Source of the DNA: Marivita cryptomonadis
Lineage (GTDB): Bacteria > Pseudomonadota > Alphaproteobacteria > Rhodobacterales > Rhodobacteraceae
Reading direction: 5' to 3'
NCBI RefSeq assembly: GCF_002115725.1
Contig: NZ_JFKD01000013.1
Span: 62,001 to 126,000, forward strand
DNA: 64,000 nt
Translations under genes and position numbers: made by a program
In this document: one piece after another, positions 15,822 to 23,150 of the stretch
Layout: each line of letters starts with the position of its first letter
Position numbering within the stretch: the stretch's first letter is position 1
The notes under the pieces: model-generated
The model's database searches: none
Told to the model about the DNA's origin: nothing
What the model saw: the letters and a program-made list of their open reading frames with translations, nothing else

Positions 15822-16790
15822 ATGAGCCGTGGACGTTTCGCCCACCGCCCGACCCACATCCCAACCAAGGGGATTTTGGATGTCCTCGTCCGAATGTGGA
15901 ACAAACAAACGCATTTGAACCTGGGATTGATCGCCGCCGGGATCGCGTTTTACGGCTTGCTGTCCTTGTTTCCGGGCATCACCGCCATCGTGGCTTTTGC
16001 CGGGACGTTCCTCAATCCCGAGATGTTGGTCGAGAACAGCGAAGACATCGCGGCCCTGTTGCCCGAAGCGGCACAGACCATCGTGCTGGGACAGTTGCGG
16101 GATGTGGCGAATGCCGACAGCTCGACACTCAGCTTTGCCGCGTTGTTCAGCTTGGCCATTGCGCTTTATTCCGCATCGAAGGCTGTGGCGAATTTTATCG
16201 CCGGGCTGAATGTCATCTACGAAGAACGCGAAACCCGGAACTTCTTTGTGGTCAAGGCGCTTACGATCCTGCTCACGATTTTCCTGATTGTCGGTTTGCT
16301 TGTCGCCATCATCGTTGTGGCTGCCATCCCAGTGATCGCAGCGATTTTCGGGGATTACGGCATCATTGACGACGTGGTGATGTTCCTGCGTTGGCCTTTC
16401 CTGTTTCTCATGGGGGCGTTCGGGATCGCGGTGCTGTACCGATTGGGGCCAAACCGCAGGTCTGCGAAATGGCGCTGGCTGACACCAGGAGCGTTCGTGG
16501 CTTGTGCGCTTTGGGTGGGGGGCAGTTACGGGTTCAGCCTCTATGTCCAGTCATTCGGATCTTACAACGAAACGTTCGGCGCTTTGGGTGGGGTCATCAT
16601 CCTTCTAACCTGGCTGTGGCTTTCGGCGTTCATTGTGCTTTTAGGGGCATTGTTGGATGCCGAGCTTGAAGCGCAGACCAAACGCGACAGCACCGTGGGC
16701 GAGGATCGCCCGATGGGGGAGCGTGGCGCGGTAAAAGCAGACACTCTGGGTGCATCGATCGGTGAGGAAATAACGGAACCCTCAAGCTGA
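15822..16790 (+). CDS. YihY/BrkB-family inner membrane protein
   Basis: Polytopic membrane protein of 322 residues. The N-terminus has TKGILDVLVRMWNKQTHLNLGLIAAGIAFYGLLSLFPG, the AGIAFY...LFP motif of the family, followed by about six membrane helices and the GALGGVIILLTWLWLSAFIVLLGALLDAELE C-terminal signature. The tail is charged and cytoplasmic. Family members were once called ribonuclease BN, which is no longer accepted; the function remains unknown. The ATG at 15822 is chosen over 15816 because AAGGAG lies at the better spacing. Confidence 0.88.
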   Translation: MSRGRFAHRPTHIPTKGILDVLVRMWNKQTHLNLGLIAAGIAFYGLLSLFPGITAIVAFAGTFLNPEMLVENSEDIAALLPEAAQTIVLGQLRDVANADSSTLSFAALFSLAIALYSASKAVANFIAGLNVIYEERETRNFFVVKALTILLTIFLIVGLLVAIIVVAAIPVIAAIFGDYGIIDDVVMFLRWPFLFLMGAFGIAVLYRLGPNRRSAKWRWLTPGAFVACALWVGGSYGFSLYVQSFGSYNETFGALGGVIILLTWLWLSAFIVLLGALLDAELEAQTKRDSTVGEDRPMGERGAVKADTLGASIGEEITEPSS

Positions 16791-16799
16791 TCACACGTT
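16775..16799 (+). promoter_or_regulatory. EcfG-type promoter for the DUF4112 operon
   Basis: GGAAC (16775-16779), a 16-base spacer, then CGTT (16796-16799): exact consensus, overlapping the end of the YihY gene and 30 bases before the ATG at 16830. Confidence 0.78.
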
Positions 16800-16829
16800 G
16801 ACCTTCCGAGCATTTTGGGAGGGATCACC

Positions 16830-17228
16830 ATGGTCCAGACATCGTTGTCGTCCGCCGATACAGCAGACCGTCTGGCGCGCATTGCGCGCGTCGCAGCCCT
16901 GCTGGACAGCCGATTCCGCGTGCCGGTCATCGGTGTTCGCGTTGGGTGGGATTCCATTCTTGGCGTGATCCCCGGTATTGGTGACGCGGTGACCACGGTT
17001 CCCGCCGGATGGATGATCTGGCAGGGCTACCAGATGGGCGCGCGCAAACGCACGTTGGCCCGTATGGGGCTTAACGCTGGTATCGATCTGATCGTGGGCG
17101 GTGTTCCGATCATCGGTGATCTCTTCGACGTTGCTTTCAAATCCCACAAGAAAAACCTCGCGCTGCTGCAAAGCGACATGCAGCGCAGGGTAATTCACGC
17201 AAGCTCCGAGGAGGTGGCACATGGCTGA
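16830..17228 (+). CDS. DUF4112 membrane protein
   Basis: A 132-residue protein of the DUF4112 family. It shows LARIARVAALLDSRFRVPVIGVRVGWDSILGVIPGIGDAVTT, the family's L-D-x-x-F...GxDxxxGxxPGxGD signature, and a second half with LIVGGVPIIGDLFDVAFKSHKKN. Two short hydrophobic segments suggest membrane association. A GGGAGG site precedes the ATG. First gene of a run with two hydrophilic partners, overlapping the next by 8 bases, behind an exact EcfG-type promoter. Confidence 0.85.
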   Translation: MVQTSLSSADTADRLARIARVAALLDSRFRVPVIGVRVGWDSILGVIPGIGDAVTTVPAGWMIWQGYQMGARKRTLARMGLNAGIDLIVGGVPIIGDLFDVAFKSHKKNLALLQSDMQRRVIHASSEEVAHG

Positions 17229-17433
17229 ACGGCAAAGATCCAAAGACGGTCGTCGCGAGACAGAAGAAGTGTTCGGCGTCGACGCAGACATTGACCAGCA
17301 GGGTCGCAGCGGCGGCCGTCTGGCACGCACCATCGGTTCGAAAGACGAACAGAAACGCAGCACGGAGCGTCCTGCAGGCGCGACGCGTGTGACCAAGGGT
17401 CTCGAAGACGAGGAGGACAACAGTGATGCGTAA
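17221..17433 (+). CDS. Small hydrophilic, probably disordered protein
   Basis: A 70-residue protein rich in Arg, Asp, Glu and Gly with no hydrophobic core (GRRETEEVFGVDADIDQQGRSGGRLART), thus likely unfolded on its own. No family is recognised. It overlaps the genes on both sides, starting inside the DUF4112 gene with a GAGGAGG site and ending inside the host-attachment-like gene, which supports real translation. It may be a stress-induced hydrophilin-like protein. Confidence 0.6.
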   Translation: MAERQRSKDGRRETEEVFGVDADIDQQGRSGGRLARTIGSKDEQKRSTERPAGATRVTKGLEDEEDNSDA

Positions 17434-17887
17434 GTCAGGTGTACCGCAAAACGCATGGGTGCTTATCGCAGATGGTGAAAAGGCACTCTACCTTGTCAAC
17501 AAAGGTGACGACATGGACATGAACCTTGTCGTTCGCGACAAGGAAGAACAGGACAATCCGAAGGCGCAGGATTGGGCCGAAAACCGTCCGGGCCGCTTTA
17601 ACGACGGCCCGTCCGTACAGCGCTCGGCCGTCGACGACACCGACTGGCACCAACTGGAAAAAGAGCGTTTCGCCAAGGATGTCGCGGAGCAGCTTTACCG
17701 GGATGTGCACAAGGGACGGTTCAAGGACCTGATCATCATTGCAAGTCGCCCGGCCTTGGCCGAGCTGCGCAAGGAAATGCACCCTGAAGTGGCGGCACGT
17801 GTGCGGTTGGATGTGGCCAAAGTACTGACCAACCACCCAATCGACGAGATTGAAGCGCTGTTGAGCCGCGAAATGGAAAATACCTGA
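17426..17887 (+). CDS. Host attachment protein family (AtsE/baeRF-like)
   Basis: A 153-residue soluble protein of the family first linked to plant attachment in Agrobacterium and now related to bacterial eRF1-like (baeRF) domains. Typical elements are WVLIADGEKALYLVNKG at the N-terminus, DTDWHQLEKERFAKDVAEQLYRDVHKGRFKDLIIIASRPALAELR, and HPEVAARVRLDVAKVLTNHPIDEIE near the end. The ATG at 17426 is used; an in-frame GTG lies 3 bases earlier. Third gene of the DUF4112 run. In stress operons a ribosome or translation role is as plausible as attachment. Confidence 0.82.
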   Translation: MRKSGVPQNAWVLIADGEKALYLVNKGDDMDMNLVVRDKEEQDNPKAQDWAENRPGRFNDGPSVQRSAVDDTDWHQLEKERFAKDVAEQLYRDVHKGRFKDLIIIASRPALAELRKEMHPEVAARVRLDVAKVLTNHPIDEIEALLSREMENT

Positions 17888-17895
17888 AAATCTGT

Positions 17896-17921
17896 GGAAC
17901 TTTCTTGGCGGTATCTTCGTT
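17896..17921 (+). promoter_or_regulatory. EcfG-type promoter for the 80-aa/CsbD operon
   Basis: GGAAC (17896-17900), a 17-base spacer, then CGTT (17918-17921): exact consensus, 28 bases upstream of the ATG at 17949. Confidence 0.78.
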
Positions 17922-17948
17922 AACTTACTGAAAAAAGGAGATATTGTT

Positions 17949-18191
17949 ATGAAAATCGGAGCAATTCTTGCAGGTGTCGTGCTGGTCGCGGCTGTGGCAT
18001 TCGGCGTTTACATGGTCGACATCGACCAAACCGAAGACGGTGCGTTGCCGACCGTGTCTATCGAAGGCGGCAATCTGCCCGAATACGATGCCGAGGTCGG
18101 CGATGTCGACGTCGGAGAACGCGATATCACCGTGACCGTCCCGACGGTCGACGTGGAATCGCCTGAAGAAGACGCTGTTGCGTCTAACTGA
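17949..18191 (+). CDS. Small membrane-anchored acidic protein
   Basis: An 80-residue protein with an N-terminal hydrophobic segment (GAILAGVVLVAAVAFGVYMV) acting as a signal anchor or signal peptide. A strongly acidic, valine-rich C-terminal part follows (VGDVDVGERDITVTVPTVDVESPEED), presumably periplasmic. AAAAGGAG lies upstream of the ATG. No family is recognised. It shares an EcfG-type promoter with the CsbD gene 21 bases downstream, so it is likely a stress protein. Confidence 0.68.
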   Translation: MKIGAILAGVVLVAAVAFGVYMVDIDQTEDGALPTVSIEGGNLPEYDAEVGDVDVGERDITVTVPTVDVESPEEDAVASN

Positions 18192-18212
18192 ATTTAACGA
18201 AAGGAGAGTCTC

Positions 18213-18410
18213 ATGGATCGCGACGTGATCGAAGGCAAATGGACTGAAATCAAAGGTCAACTGCGCGAGGCGTATGGAGACCTGACAGAGGACGACGTTG
18301 AGGAAGCCAAGGGTGATCGGGAACAGATGGAAGGTGTGCTCCAGCAGAAGCTGGGCAAGTCGAAAGACGAAGTGCGCCAGACCGTTGACCGGATTCTGAA
18401 CAACGTCTGA
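18213..18410 (+). CDS. CsbD-family stress protein
   Basis: A 65-residue soluble, highly charged protein of the CsbD family. It shows the typical MDRDVIEGKWTEIKGQLREAYGDLTEDD start and a repeated GKSKDEV-type helix. CsbD proteins are abundant under general stress in many bacteria; the molecular role is unknown. AAAGGAGAG precedes the ATG. The gene is followed by a strong terminator, closing the GSR island. Confidence 0.92.
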   Translation: MDRDVIEGKWTEIKGQLREAYGDLTEDDVEEAKGDREQMEGVLQQKLGKSKDEVRQTVDRILNNV

Positions 18411-18434
18411 ACCCTGTCTCAACATGACCCAAAG

Positions 18435-18471
18435 CGCGCGGCTGTTTCCCTCCAGCCGCGCGTTTTTGTTT
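18435..18471 (+). terminator. Intrinsic terminator after CsbD gene
   Basis: A perfect 10-bp stem CGCGCGGCTG / CAGCCGCGCG with an 8-base loop, followed by TTTTTGTTT. Confidence 0.9.
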
Positions 18472-18589
18472 GCCCGTTTGAAAGGCGGGGCGATGCCGCA
18501 TCTGCCTGAGTGCCGGGGCGCAGTGTCTTCGGGAATTGCGATATACGCGTATGGGTCGTAGCTTATTGGTACACACCACCGGAGCACCC

Positions 18590-19555
18590 ATGTCGACAGA
18601 CGTTCGCACCCCGATCACCCAAGCCATGCAGGAAGGCGCGTTGACGCGCCGCGAGTTGAAAGCACTGATGGTTCGGTCTGACGGTCCCGCTTTGTGGCGG
18701 GTGCTGGTTTTTTCGCTGGCGCTTGTTGCCACCTCTGGTCTGATTGCGCTTACCTATGACAGTTGGTGGATCTGGCCAGCGATGTTTGTGCATGGCGTGG
18801 TGATCGTACATCTGTTCGCGCTTCAGCATGAATGTGTGCACTATACCGTGTTCAAGACACGGAAACTCAACGACATTTTCGGTAATATTTGCGGCTATGC
18901 GATCATCCTGCCATTTCAGCAGTTTCGCTACGAGCATTGCAATCACCACACTTACACCCAGCTCAAGGGGCAGGATCCCGAACTGATCGAACTGCCGATC
19001 TCGGTCTGGAAATACCTGTGGTACATTTCCTCGGTGCCCTATTGGCGCAACAAGTTTTCGCAAATTCTGCGCAATGGCGCTGGGCGGTTGAACGACGAAG
19101 ACCGTACGTTCCTGACCAAGTACGAAGCGCCGATCATTATCCGCGAGGCCCGACTGATGCTGGCCTTCTATGCTTTGATCGCCGTTGTATCTGTTTTCAT
19201 GGGGTGGACTTGGCCGCTGTGGTACTGGCTTGTTCCGCTGTTTCTGGGTGAACCGGTGATGCGGGCGATCCGTTTGACCGAACATGTGGGGCGGCCCAAC
19301 GTGGACGACATGAAAGAAAACACCCGCACATCGCTTGTCTCGGGTCCGATGCGATTTCTGTGCTGGAACATGAACTACCACGCAGAACACCACTATGCTG
19401 CGTCCGTGCCGTTTCACGCGTTGCCCAAGCTGCACGAGAAACTGCAGGGCTATGTTTATGTCGAGGAACGGGGATATCTTGGCGCGCATGTGGACATCAT
19501 CCGCCAATTGTTAGGTCGGAAACCCCGCAGTGACAGTGAGGCCCGCAAGGCGTGA
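18590..19555 (+). CDS. Membrane fatty acid desaturase/hydroxylase family protein
   Basis: Integral membrane di-iron oxygenase of 321 residues. It carries the three histidine boxes: HECVH (80-84), HCNHH (116-120) and HAEHH (264-268), plus His232 in RLTEHVG, with hydrophobic helix pairs between them. The start at 18590 gives the usual N-terminus. It overlaps a Rieske ferredoxin gene by 4 bases, which probably supplies electrons. The substrate may be a fatty acid, carotenoid or alkyl compound and cannot be read from the sequence. Confidence 0.87.
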   Translation: MSTDVRTPITQAMQEGALTRRELKALMVRSDGPALWRVLVFSLALVATSGLIALTYDSWWIWPAMFVHGVVIVHLFALQHECVHYTVFKTRKLNDIFGNICGYAIILPFQQFRYEHCNHHTYTQLKGQDPELIELPISVWKYLWYISSVPYWRNKFSQILRNGAGRLNDEDRTFLTKYEAPIIIREARLMLAFYALIAVVSVFMGWTWPLWYWLVPLFLGEPVMRAIRLTEHVGRPNVDDMKENTRTSLVSGPMRFLCWNMNYHAEHHYAASVPFHALPKLHEKLQGYVYVEERGYLGAHVDIIRQLLGRKPRSDSEARKA

Positions 19556-19872
19556 CAGCGCGGGACAAGGCTTGGACGGATGTGATCGCGGTCAGTGATC
19601 TTGAGCCCGGTGACGCGACACCCGTGACGCTTGGGGCGCGGGAATTGGCGGTCTTCGATGCATCAGAGGGGATTTTTGTCAGCCTTGCCCGCTGCACGCA
19701 TGGCGCGGCCAATCTGTGCGATGGGCATTTCGACGGCACACATATCGAATGCCCTCTACATCAAGGCCTGTTCGACGTACGCAGCGGCGCACCCAAGGCG
19801 GCCCCTGCACGGCTGCCGCTGCGGATGTTTGAGACGCGTGTGGTCGATGGGGTTGTGCAGATCCTGATCTGA
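19552..19872 (+). CDS. Rieske [2Fe-2S] ferredoxin
   Basis: A 106-residue soluble electron carrier of the naphthalene-dioxygenase ferredoxin type. Cluster ligands are visible as C48-T-H50 and C67-P-L-H70, with the surrounding DGTHIECPLHQGLFDVRSG typical of the family. Translation starts at a GTG overlapping the desaturase stop, so the two proteins are coupled and probably form a redox pair. It ends 2 bases from the convergent Rieske oxygenase gene, and could serve that enzyme too. Confidence 0.9.
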   Translation: MTARDKAWTDVIAVSDLEPGDATPVTLGARELAVFDASEGIFVSLARCTHGAANLCDGHFDGTHIECPLHQGLFDVRSGAPKAAPARLPLRMFETRVVDGVVQILI

Positions 19873-19874
19873 CC

Positions 19875-20900
19875 TTAACCGGTTTGTTCCGCGTCGATGG
19901 TGCGTGTCACCATCTGACGGAACAGCTTGGCCCCGGCATCCAGCCCAAGGTCGATATAGGGCGTGGCCGGGTTCTTCATGCCCTGGTGGACCTGTTCCAG
20001 AACGACGCGATCCTCTTCGAATGCCATGCGCGCGCCTGCGTTCATCCGCTCGGACACCTCTTTGTCGTGCGGATCGGTGTTGCGGTGCTGGAACCAGAAA
20101 TACCGGGTCTTGTCTTCGGTAATCGGGGTCATGAAGTTGTAGGAGATGTTGATCAGCGTGTTTTCGACCGGCGCACTGCCCGGTCCGCCGGTGCCCGGAG
20201 GGGTGTAGATCGACTTGTTCAAACCAATGCCCGGCAGGCACATTTCATAATGCTGAAGCCGGTCGCAAACGCCCTCGAACTTAACCAGCTTGGCATAATA
20301 GGGCGACGGCGGTTGACCATAGATCCACCGCGCCACGATCACGCCGCGGTCGGTCTTGCTCACGTCCAACGCGCCGTCATCCGTACCCGCCCCTGCGAAA
20401 GACGTCACATGCACCCAAGCGACATGGCTGGGGTCCAGCAGGTTGTCGCAGACCCAAAGGTAGTGGCAGTCTATGTCCATCGCTCCGCCATCGGTACAAC
20501 CCCAATCGGGATTGTCGTAGTTTTCAATCGGGAAGATCAGGTCGGGATCGGCCTTTTCAGGATCGCCCATCCAGATCCAGAGCAGGCGATAGCGGTCGAC
20601 AACAGGATAGGATTTCACCACAGCTCGGCGTGGGATCTGGCCGCGCTGGGTCGGGGCATCGACGCAACTGCCGGAGCAGTCAAAGGTCAGGCCGTGATAA
20701 CCGCATTCGACTGTGTCGCCTTTCAGGTTGCCTTGCGACAAGGGCAGCTTGCGATGCGGGCAGGCGTCTTCCAGCGCCACTGGTGCGCCTGCTTCGGTAC
20801 GGTAGATCACCACCCGTTCGCCCAGATAGGTTTCCGCCTTGAGCGACCGCCCGAACTCTGAGGACCAACCTGCCACGTACCACGTATTCCTGATAAACAT
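19875..20900 (-). CDS. Rieske non-heme iron oxygenase, vanillate demethylase (VanA)-like
   Basis: Terminal oxygenase subunit of 341 residues. The N-terminal Rieske domain has C47-P-H49 and C66-G-Y-H69. The catalytic domain has a NLLDPSHVAWVH motif, the His/His/Asp-type mononuclear iron site as in VanA-like demethylases. The start MFIRNTWYVAGW is the family norm, so the ATG at 20900 is used. No reductase (VanB) gene is adjacent. The divergent-upstream LysR gene and a shared dyad suggest induction by an aromatic or related substrate. Confidence 0.85.
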   Translation of the reverse strand: MFIRNTWYVAGWSSEFGRSLKAETYLGERVVIYRTEAGAPVALEDACPHRKLPLSQGNLKGDTVECGYHGLTFDCSGSCVDAPTQRGQIPRRAVVKSYPVVDRYRLLWIWMGDPEKADPDLIFPIENYDNPDWGCTDGGAMDIDCHYLWVCDNLLDPSHVAWVHVTSFAGAGTDDGALDVSKTDRGVIVARWIYGQPPSPYYAKLVKFEGVCDRLQHYEMCLPGIGLNKSIYTPPGTGGPGSAPVENTLINISYNFMTPITEDKTRYFWFQHRNTDPHDKEVSERMNAGARMAFEEDRVVLEQVHQGMKNPATPYIDLGLDAGAKLFRQMVTRTIDAEQTG

Positions 20901-20985
20901 GGGCTGTCCTTCCTGCATCGCGCCTGATGATCCCAGACTGCCCCGGAACACTTCTTTGCACCAGTCTCTACAACTGATTTTCGAG

Positions 20986-21000
20986 ATTACCCTGACTAAT
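20986..21000. promoter_or_regulatory. Putative LysR operator upstream of the Rieske oxygenase gene
   Basis: ATTACCCTGACTAAT, an imperfect 5-5-5 dyad (T-N11-A type), lies 86 bases upstream of the oxygenase ATG, at the end of the regulator gene. It differs at only a few bases from the dyad at the start of that regulator gene. Confidence 0.5.
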
Positions 21001-21967
21001 CAGAACCTGATGCCGTTTGCACATGCGCGTGGTGTTGTGCCTGTTCTTTGGCTTCGGTGATGATCCAGTCCAGAAACAAGGCGATCTTGCGGGCGCGCCT
21101 TTGGTCTTCGGGGTAGACCAGCCAGTAATTGAGCGGCGATGCGGCGGTTTGCGGAAAGGGTTGGATCAAACGCCCGTCCCGCAGCGCATCCATGACAAGC
21201 GGGCTGCGCCCCATCGCAACACCATCGCCCTGAATGGCAGACTGAACCACCATGTTCGACTGGCCAAAGCTGCGGATGCGGGCAGGGGTCGGAAGGCTGT
21301 GCCCGGTTTCGCGGGCCCAGTATTCCCATGTCGGCAATTCCGTTGTCGTGGGCGCGAATTCGTCACGGATTTGGGTATGAAACGCGAGGTCTGTGATACT
21401 GCGCAATGGTTTTGCACCATTCAGAAGGCTGGGCGCGCAAACCGGCGACAGCGTTTCACGGATCAGCGGAACAACGCCATACCCGGGGAAATCCCCCGTT
21501 CCATAGCGGATCGCAATGTCCGCCTCGGCCCGCGCGACGCCGCGCAATCCAGTGTCGGTGGTGATCGAAATGGCAAAATCCGGGTGCGCCCGATCAAAGC
21601 TCATGAGGCGTGGAAACAGCCAGATAAATGCAAATCCGGGATGACAGCTGATGACGATGGTCTTGTCGTCCCGCCGTTTGTCCCGGATATCCTCACAGAC
21701 TTCCGAGATCTGCCCAAGCCCGTCTGCGATGCTCAGAGCCAGCCGCGCCCCGTCGCGTGTGGGCAGGGACCGTTTTGGGCCTCGGGTGATCAGGTCATGC
21801 CCCAGCCATTCTTCCAACGCTTTGACATGCTGGCTGACTGCGCTCTGGCCGACACCAAGTTCATCGGCTGCCTCGGAAAAACTGCCGTGACGGGCGACGG
21901 CCTCGAACGCCCTTAGCGCAGCAAATGGCAAATTCAATAACATATTAGCCAGACTAATGTGTTTCAT
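20996..21967 (-). CDS. LysR-family transcriptional regulator (GcvA-like)
   Basis: A 323-residue regulator with an N-terminal winged helix (LRAFEAVARHGSFSEAADELGVGQSAVSQHVKALEEWLGHDLI, about residues 20-65) and a C-terminal periplasmic-binding-like effector domain. The ATG at 21967 is preferred because AAAGG lies 5 bases upstream; 21943 is possible. It is followed by the Rieske oxygenase gene on the same strand after 95 bases. Matching dyads in front of both genes suggest that it controls itself and the oxygenase. Confidence 0.88.
   Translation of the reverse strand: MKHISLANMLLNLPFAALRAFEAVARHGSFSEAADELGVGQSAVSQHVKALEEWLGHDLITRGPKRSLPTRDGARLALSIADGLGQISEVCEDIRDKRRDDKTIVISCHPGFAFIWLFPRLMSFDRAHPDFAISITTDTGLRGVARAEADIAIRYGTGDFPGYGVVPLIRETLSPVCAPSLLNGAKPLRSITDLAFHTQIRDEFAPTTTELPTWEYWARETGHSLPTPARIRSFGQSNMVVQSAIQGDGVAMGRSPLVMDALRDGRLIQPFPQTAASPLNYWLVYPEDQRRARKIALFLDWIITEAKEQAQHHAHVQTASGSD
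21944..21958. promoter_or_regulatory. Putative LysR autoregulatory operator
   Basis: ATTAGCCAGACTAAT is a perfect 5-5-5 inverted repeat overlapping the translation start region of the LysR gene. It shares the outer bases and spacing of the dyad at 20986-21000. Confidence 0.5.
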
Positions 21968-22031
21968 TCGGCCTTTCAATTAGAGACCGACGCAGGATGA
22001 TCTTAGCGTTTCCCTGACAGGAGGCGCGGTC

Positions 22032-23150
22032 ATGGCGGCATTGGCAGGGGCTTGGAACATGTTGGCGAATTGCGCCAAGGCGCAGCGCGGCGAGCGTGTT
22101 TTGATAGCCTATGAGCCTGCCGAACATGGATATTTCGACGCGCATGTCCTGAACGCTGTTGTGCGGATGGCCCGTGAGATGGGCCTGATCGTCAAGACCG
22201 CCAATGTCGGCTTTGACCCTAACGCGACACGTCTGCCTGACGCGCTGCGGGTGCAGATCGACAAGGCGGATATCGTTCTCTTTCTGGCCCGCTTGGGTGA
22301 CCAACTGCGGTTCTCTGACATGCCGCCCGGCAAACGCATCGTTGTGAGCTTTGCACTTGATGAAGGGTTGCTGGGGTCCGGCTTTGGCACCACGTCCTAC
22401 GCGGCATTCGTCGCGCTGAAATCGCTGATCAGCGACAGCCTGAACCACGCCGCAACCGTACGGGTCACCTGTCCCAACGGTACGGATGTGGTCGGAATTC
22501 CGGAAATGCCCCCCGACGAAGAGGGGGACACGACGGTGATGCGCTTTCCGATGTCGGTCTTCAAACCCGTCCCGGCGCACAGCTTTTCCGGGCGTGTTGC
22601 CCTGTGTGGCTTCCTGACGGGTACAGGGTCACATTACTATGACAACTACACGGTGGAATTCGACGGTCCGGTGATGGCCTATCTTGGTCGCGGGCGGTTG
22701 CTGGGGTTTGACGGCAGCGCGCGCGATGTGGCTGCGGCCAATGCACATTACGATCGGGTGGCGGACAAGCTAGGCATCGACCGCAACTTTGTTCACTCGT
22801 GGCACGCTGGTATTCATCCCGGCTGCGGGTATTTGCAAGACGCGCGGGTGAATTACGAACGCTGGGGCGGTGCCGCGTTCGGCAATCCCCGTATCCTGCA
22901 TTTCCACACCTGCGGCGCCTATGCACCGGGTGAAATTTCGTGGAACGTACTGGACCCAAGTATCTGGATCGACGGTATTCCGGTCTGGGACAAGGGGGTG
23001 TTTCATCCGGCGCGTCTTGCCGGGGGGCAGGCCATTCTAGACGCATACCCCGATGCGGCGGCAATCTTTGCGCATCCCGACGCCCATGTCGGCCTGACTG
23101 CATGGAATGACGTTGCCGGTGTGGCCCCGGCGCTGGTGGCTGTGTCCTAA
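22032..23150 (+). CDS. Unassigned protein, M29 aminopeptidase/NicX-like layout
   Basis: A 372-residue soluble protein not confidently recognised. The N-terminal half has Rossmann-like segments (RGERVLIAYEPAEHGYFDAHVLNAVVRMAREMGL, ADIVLFLARLGDQLRF). The C-terminal half is rich in His, Cys and Trp (FVHSWHAGIHPGCGY, ILHFHTCGAYAPGEISWNVLDP, HPDAHVG), suggesting a metal centre. This order resembles aminopeptidase T (M29) and the related 2,5-dihydroxypyridine dioxygenase NicX, but without clear motif identity. AGGAGG precedes the ATG. It converges on the ABC permease gene with overlapping stops. Confidence 0.4.
   Translation: MAALAGAWNMLANCAKAQRGERVLIAYEPAEHGYFDAHVLNAVVRMAREMGLIVKTANVGFDPNATRLPDALRVQIDKADIVLFLARLGDQLRFSDMPPGKRIVVSFALDEGLLGSGFGTTSYAAFVALKSLISDSLNHAATVRVTCPNGTDVVGIPEMPPDEEGDTTVMRFPMSVFKPVPAHSFSGRVALCGFLTGTGSHYYDNYTVEFDGPVMAYLGRGRLLGFDGSARDVAAANAHYDRVADKLGIDRNFVHSWHAGIHPGCGYLQDARVNYERWGGAAFGNPRILHFHTCGAYAPGEISWNVLDPSIWIDGIPVWDKGVFHPARLAGGQAILDAYPDAAAIFAHPDAHVGLTAWNDVAGVAPALVAVS

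Noticed and set aside
18532..18556. Possible EcfG promoter (GGAAT) before the desaturase gene
   Set aside because: The -35 has a mismatch and no CGTT-like -10 lies at 16 or 17 bases.
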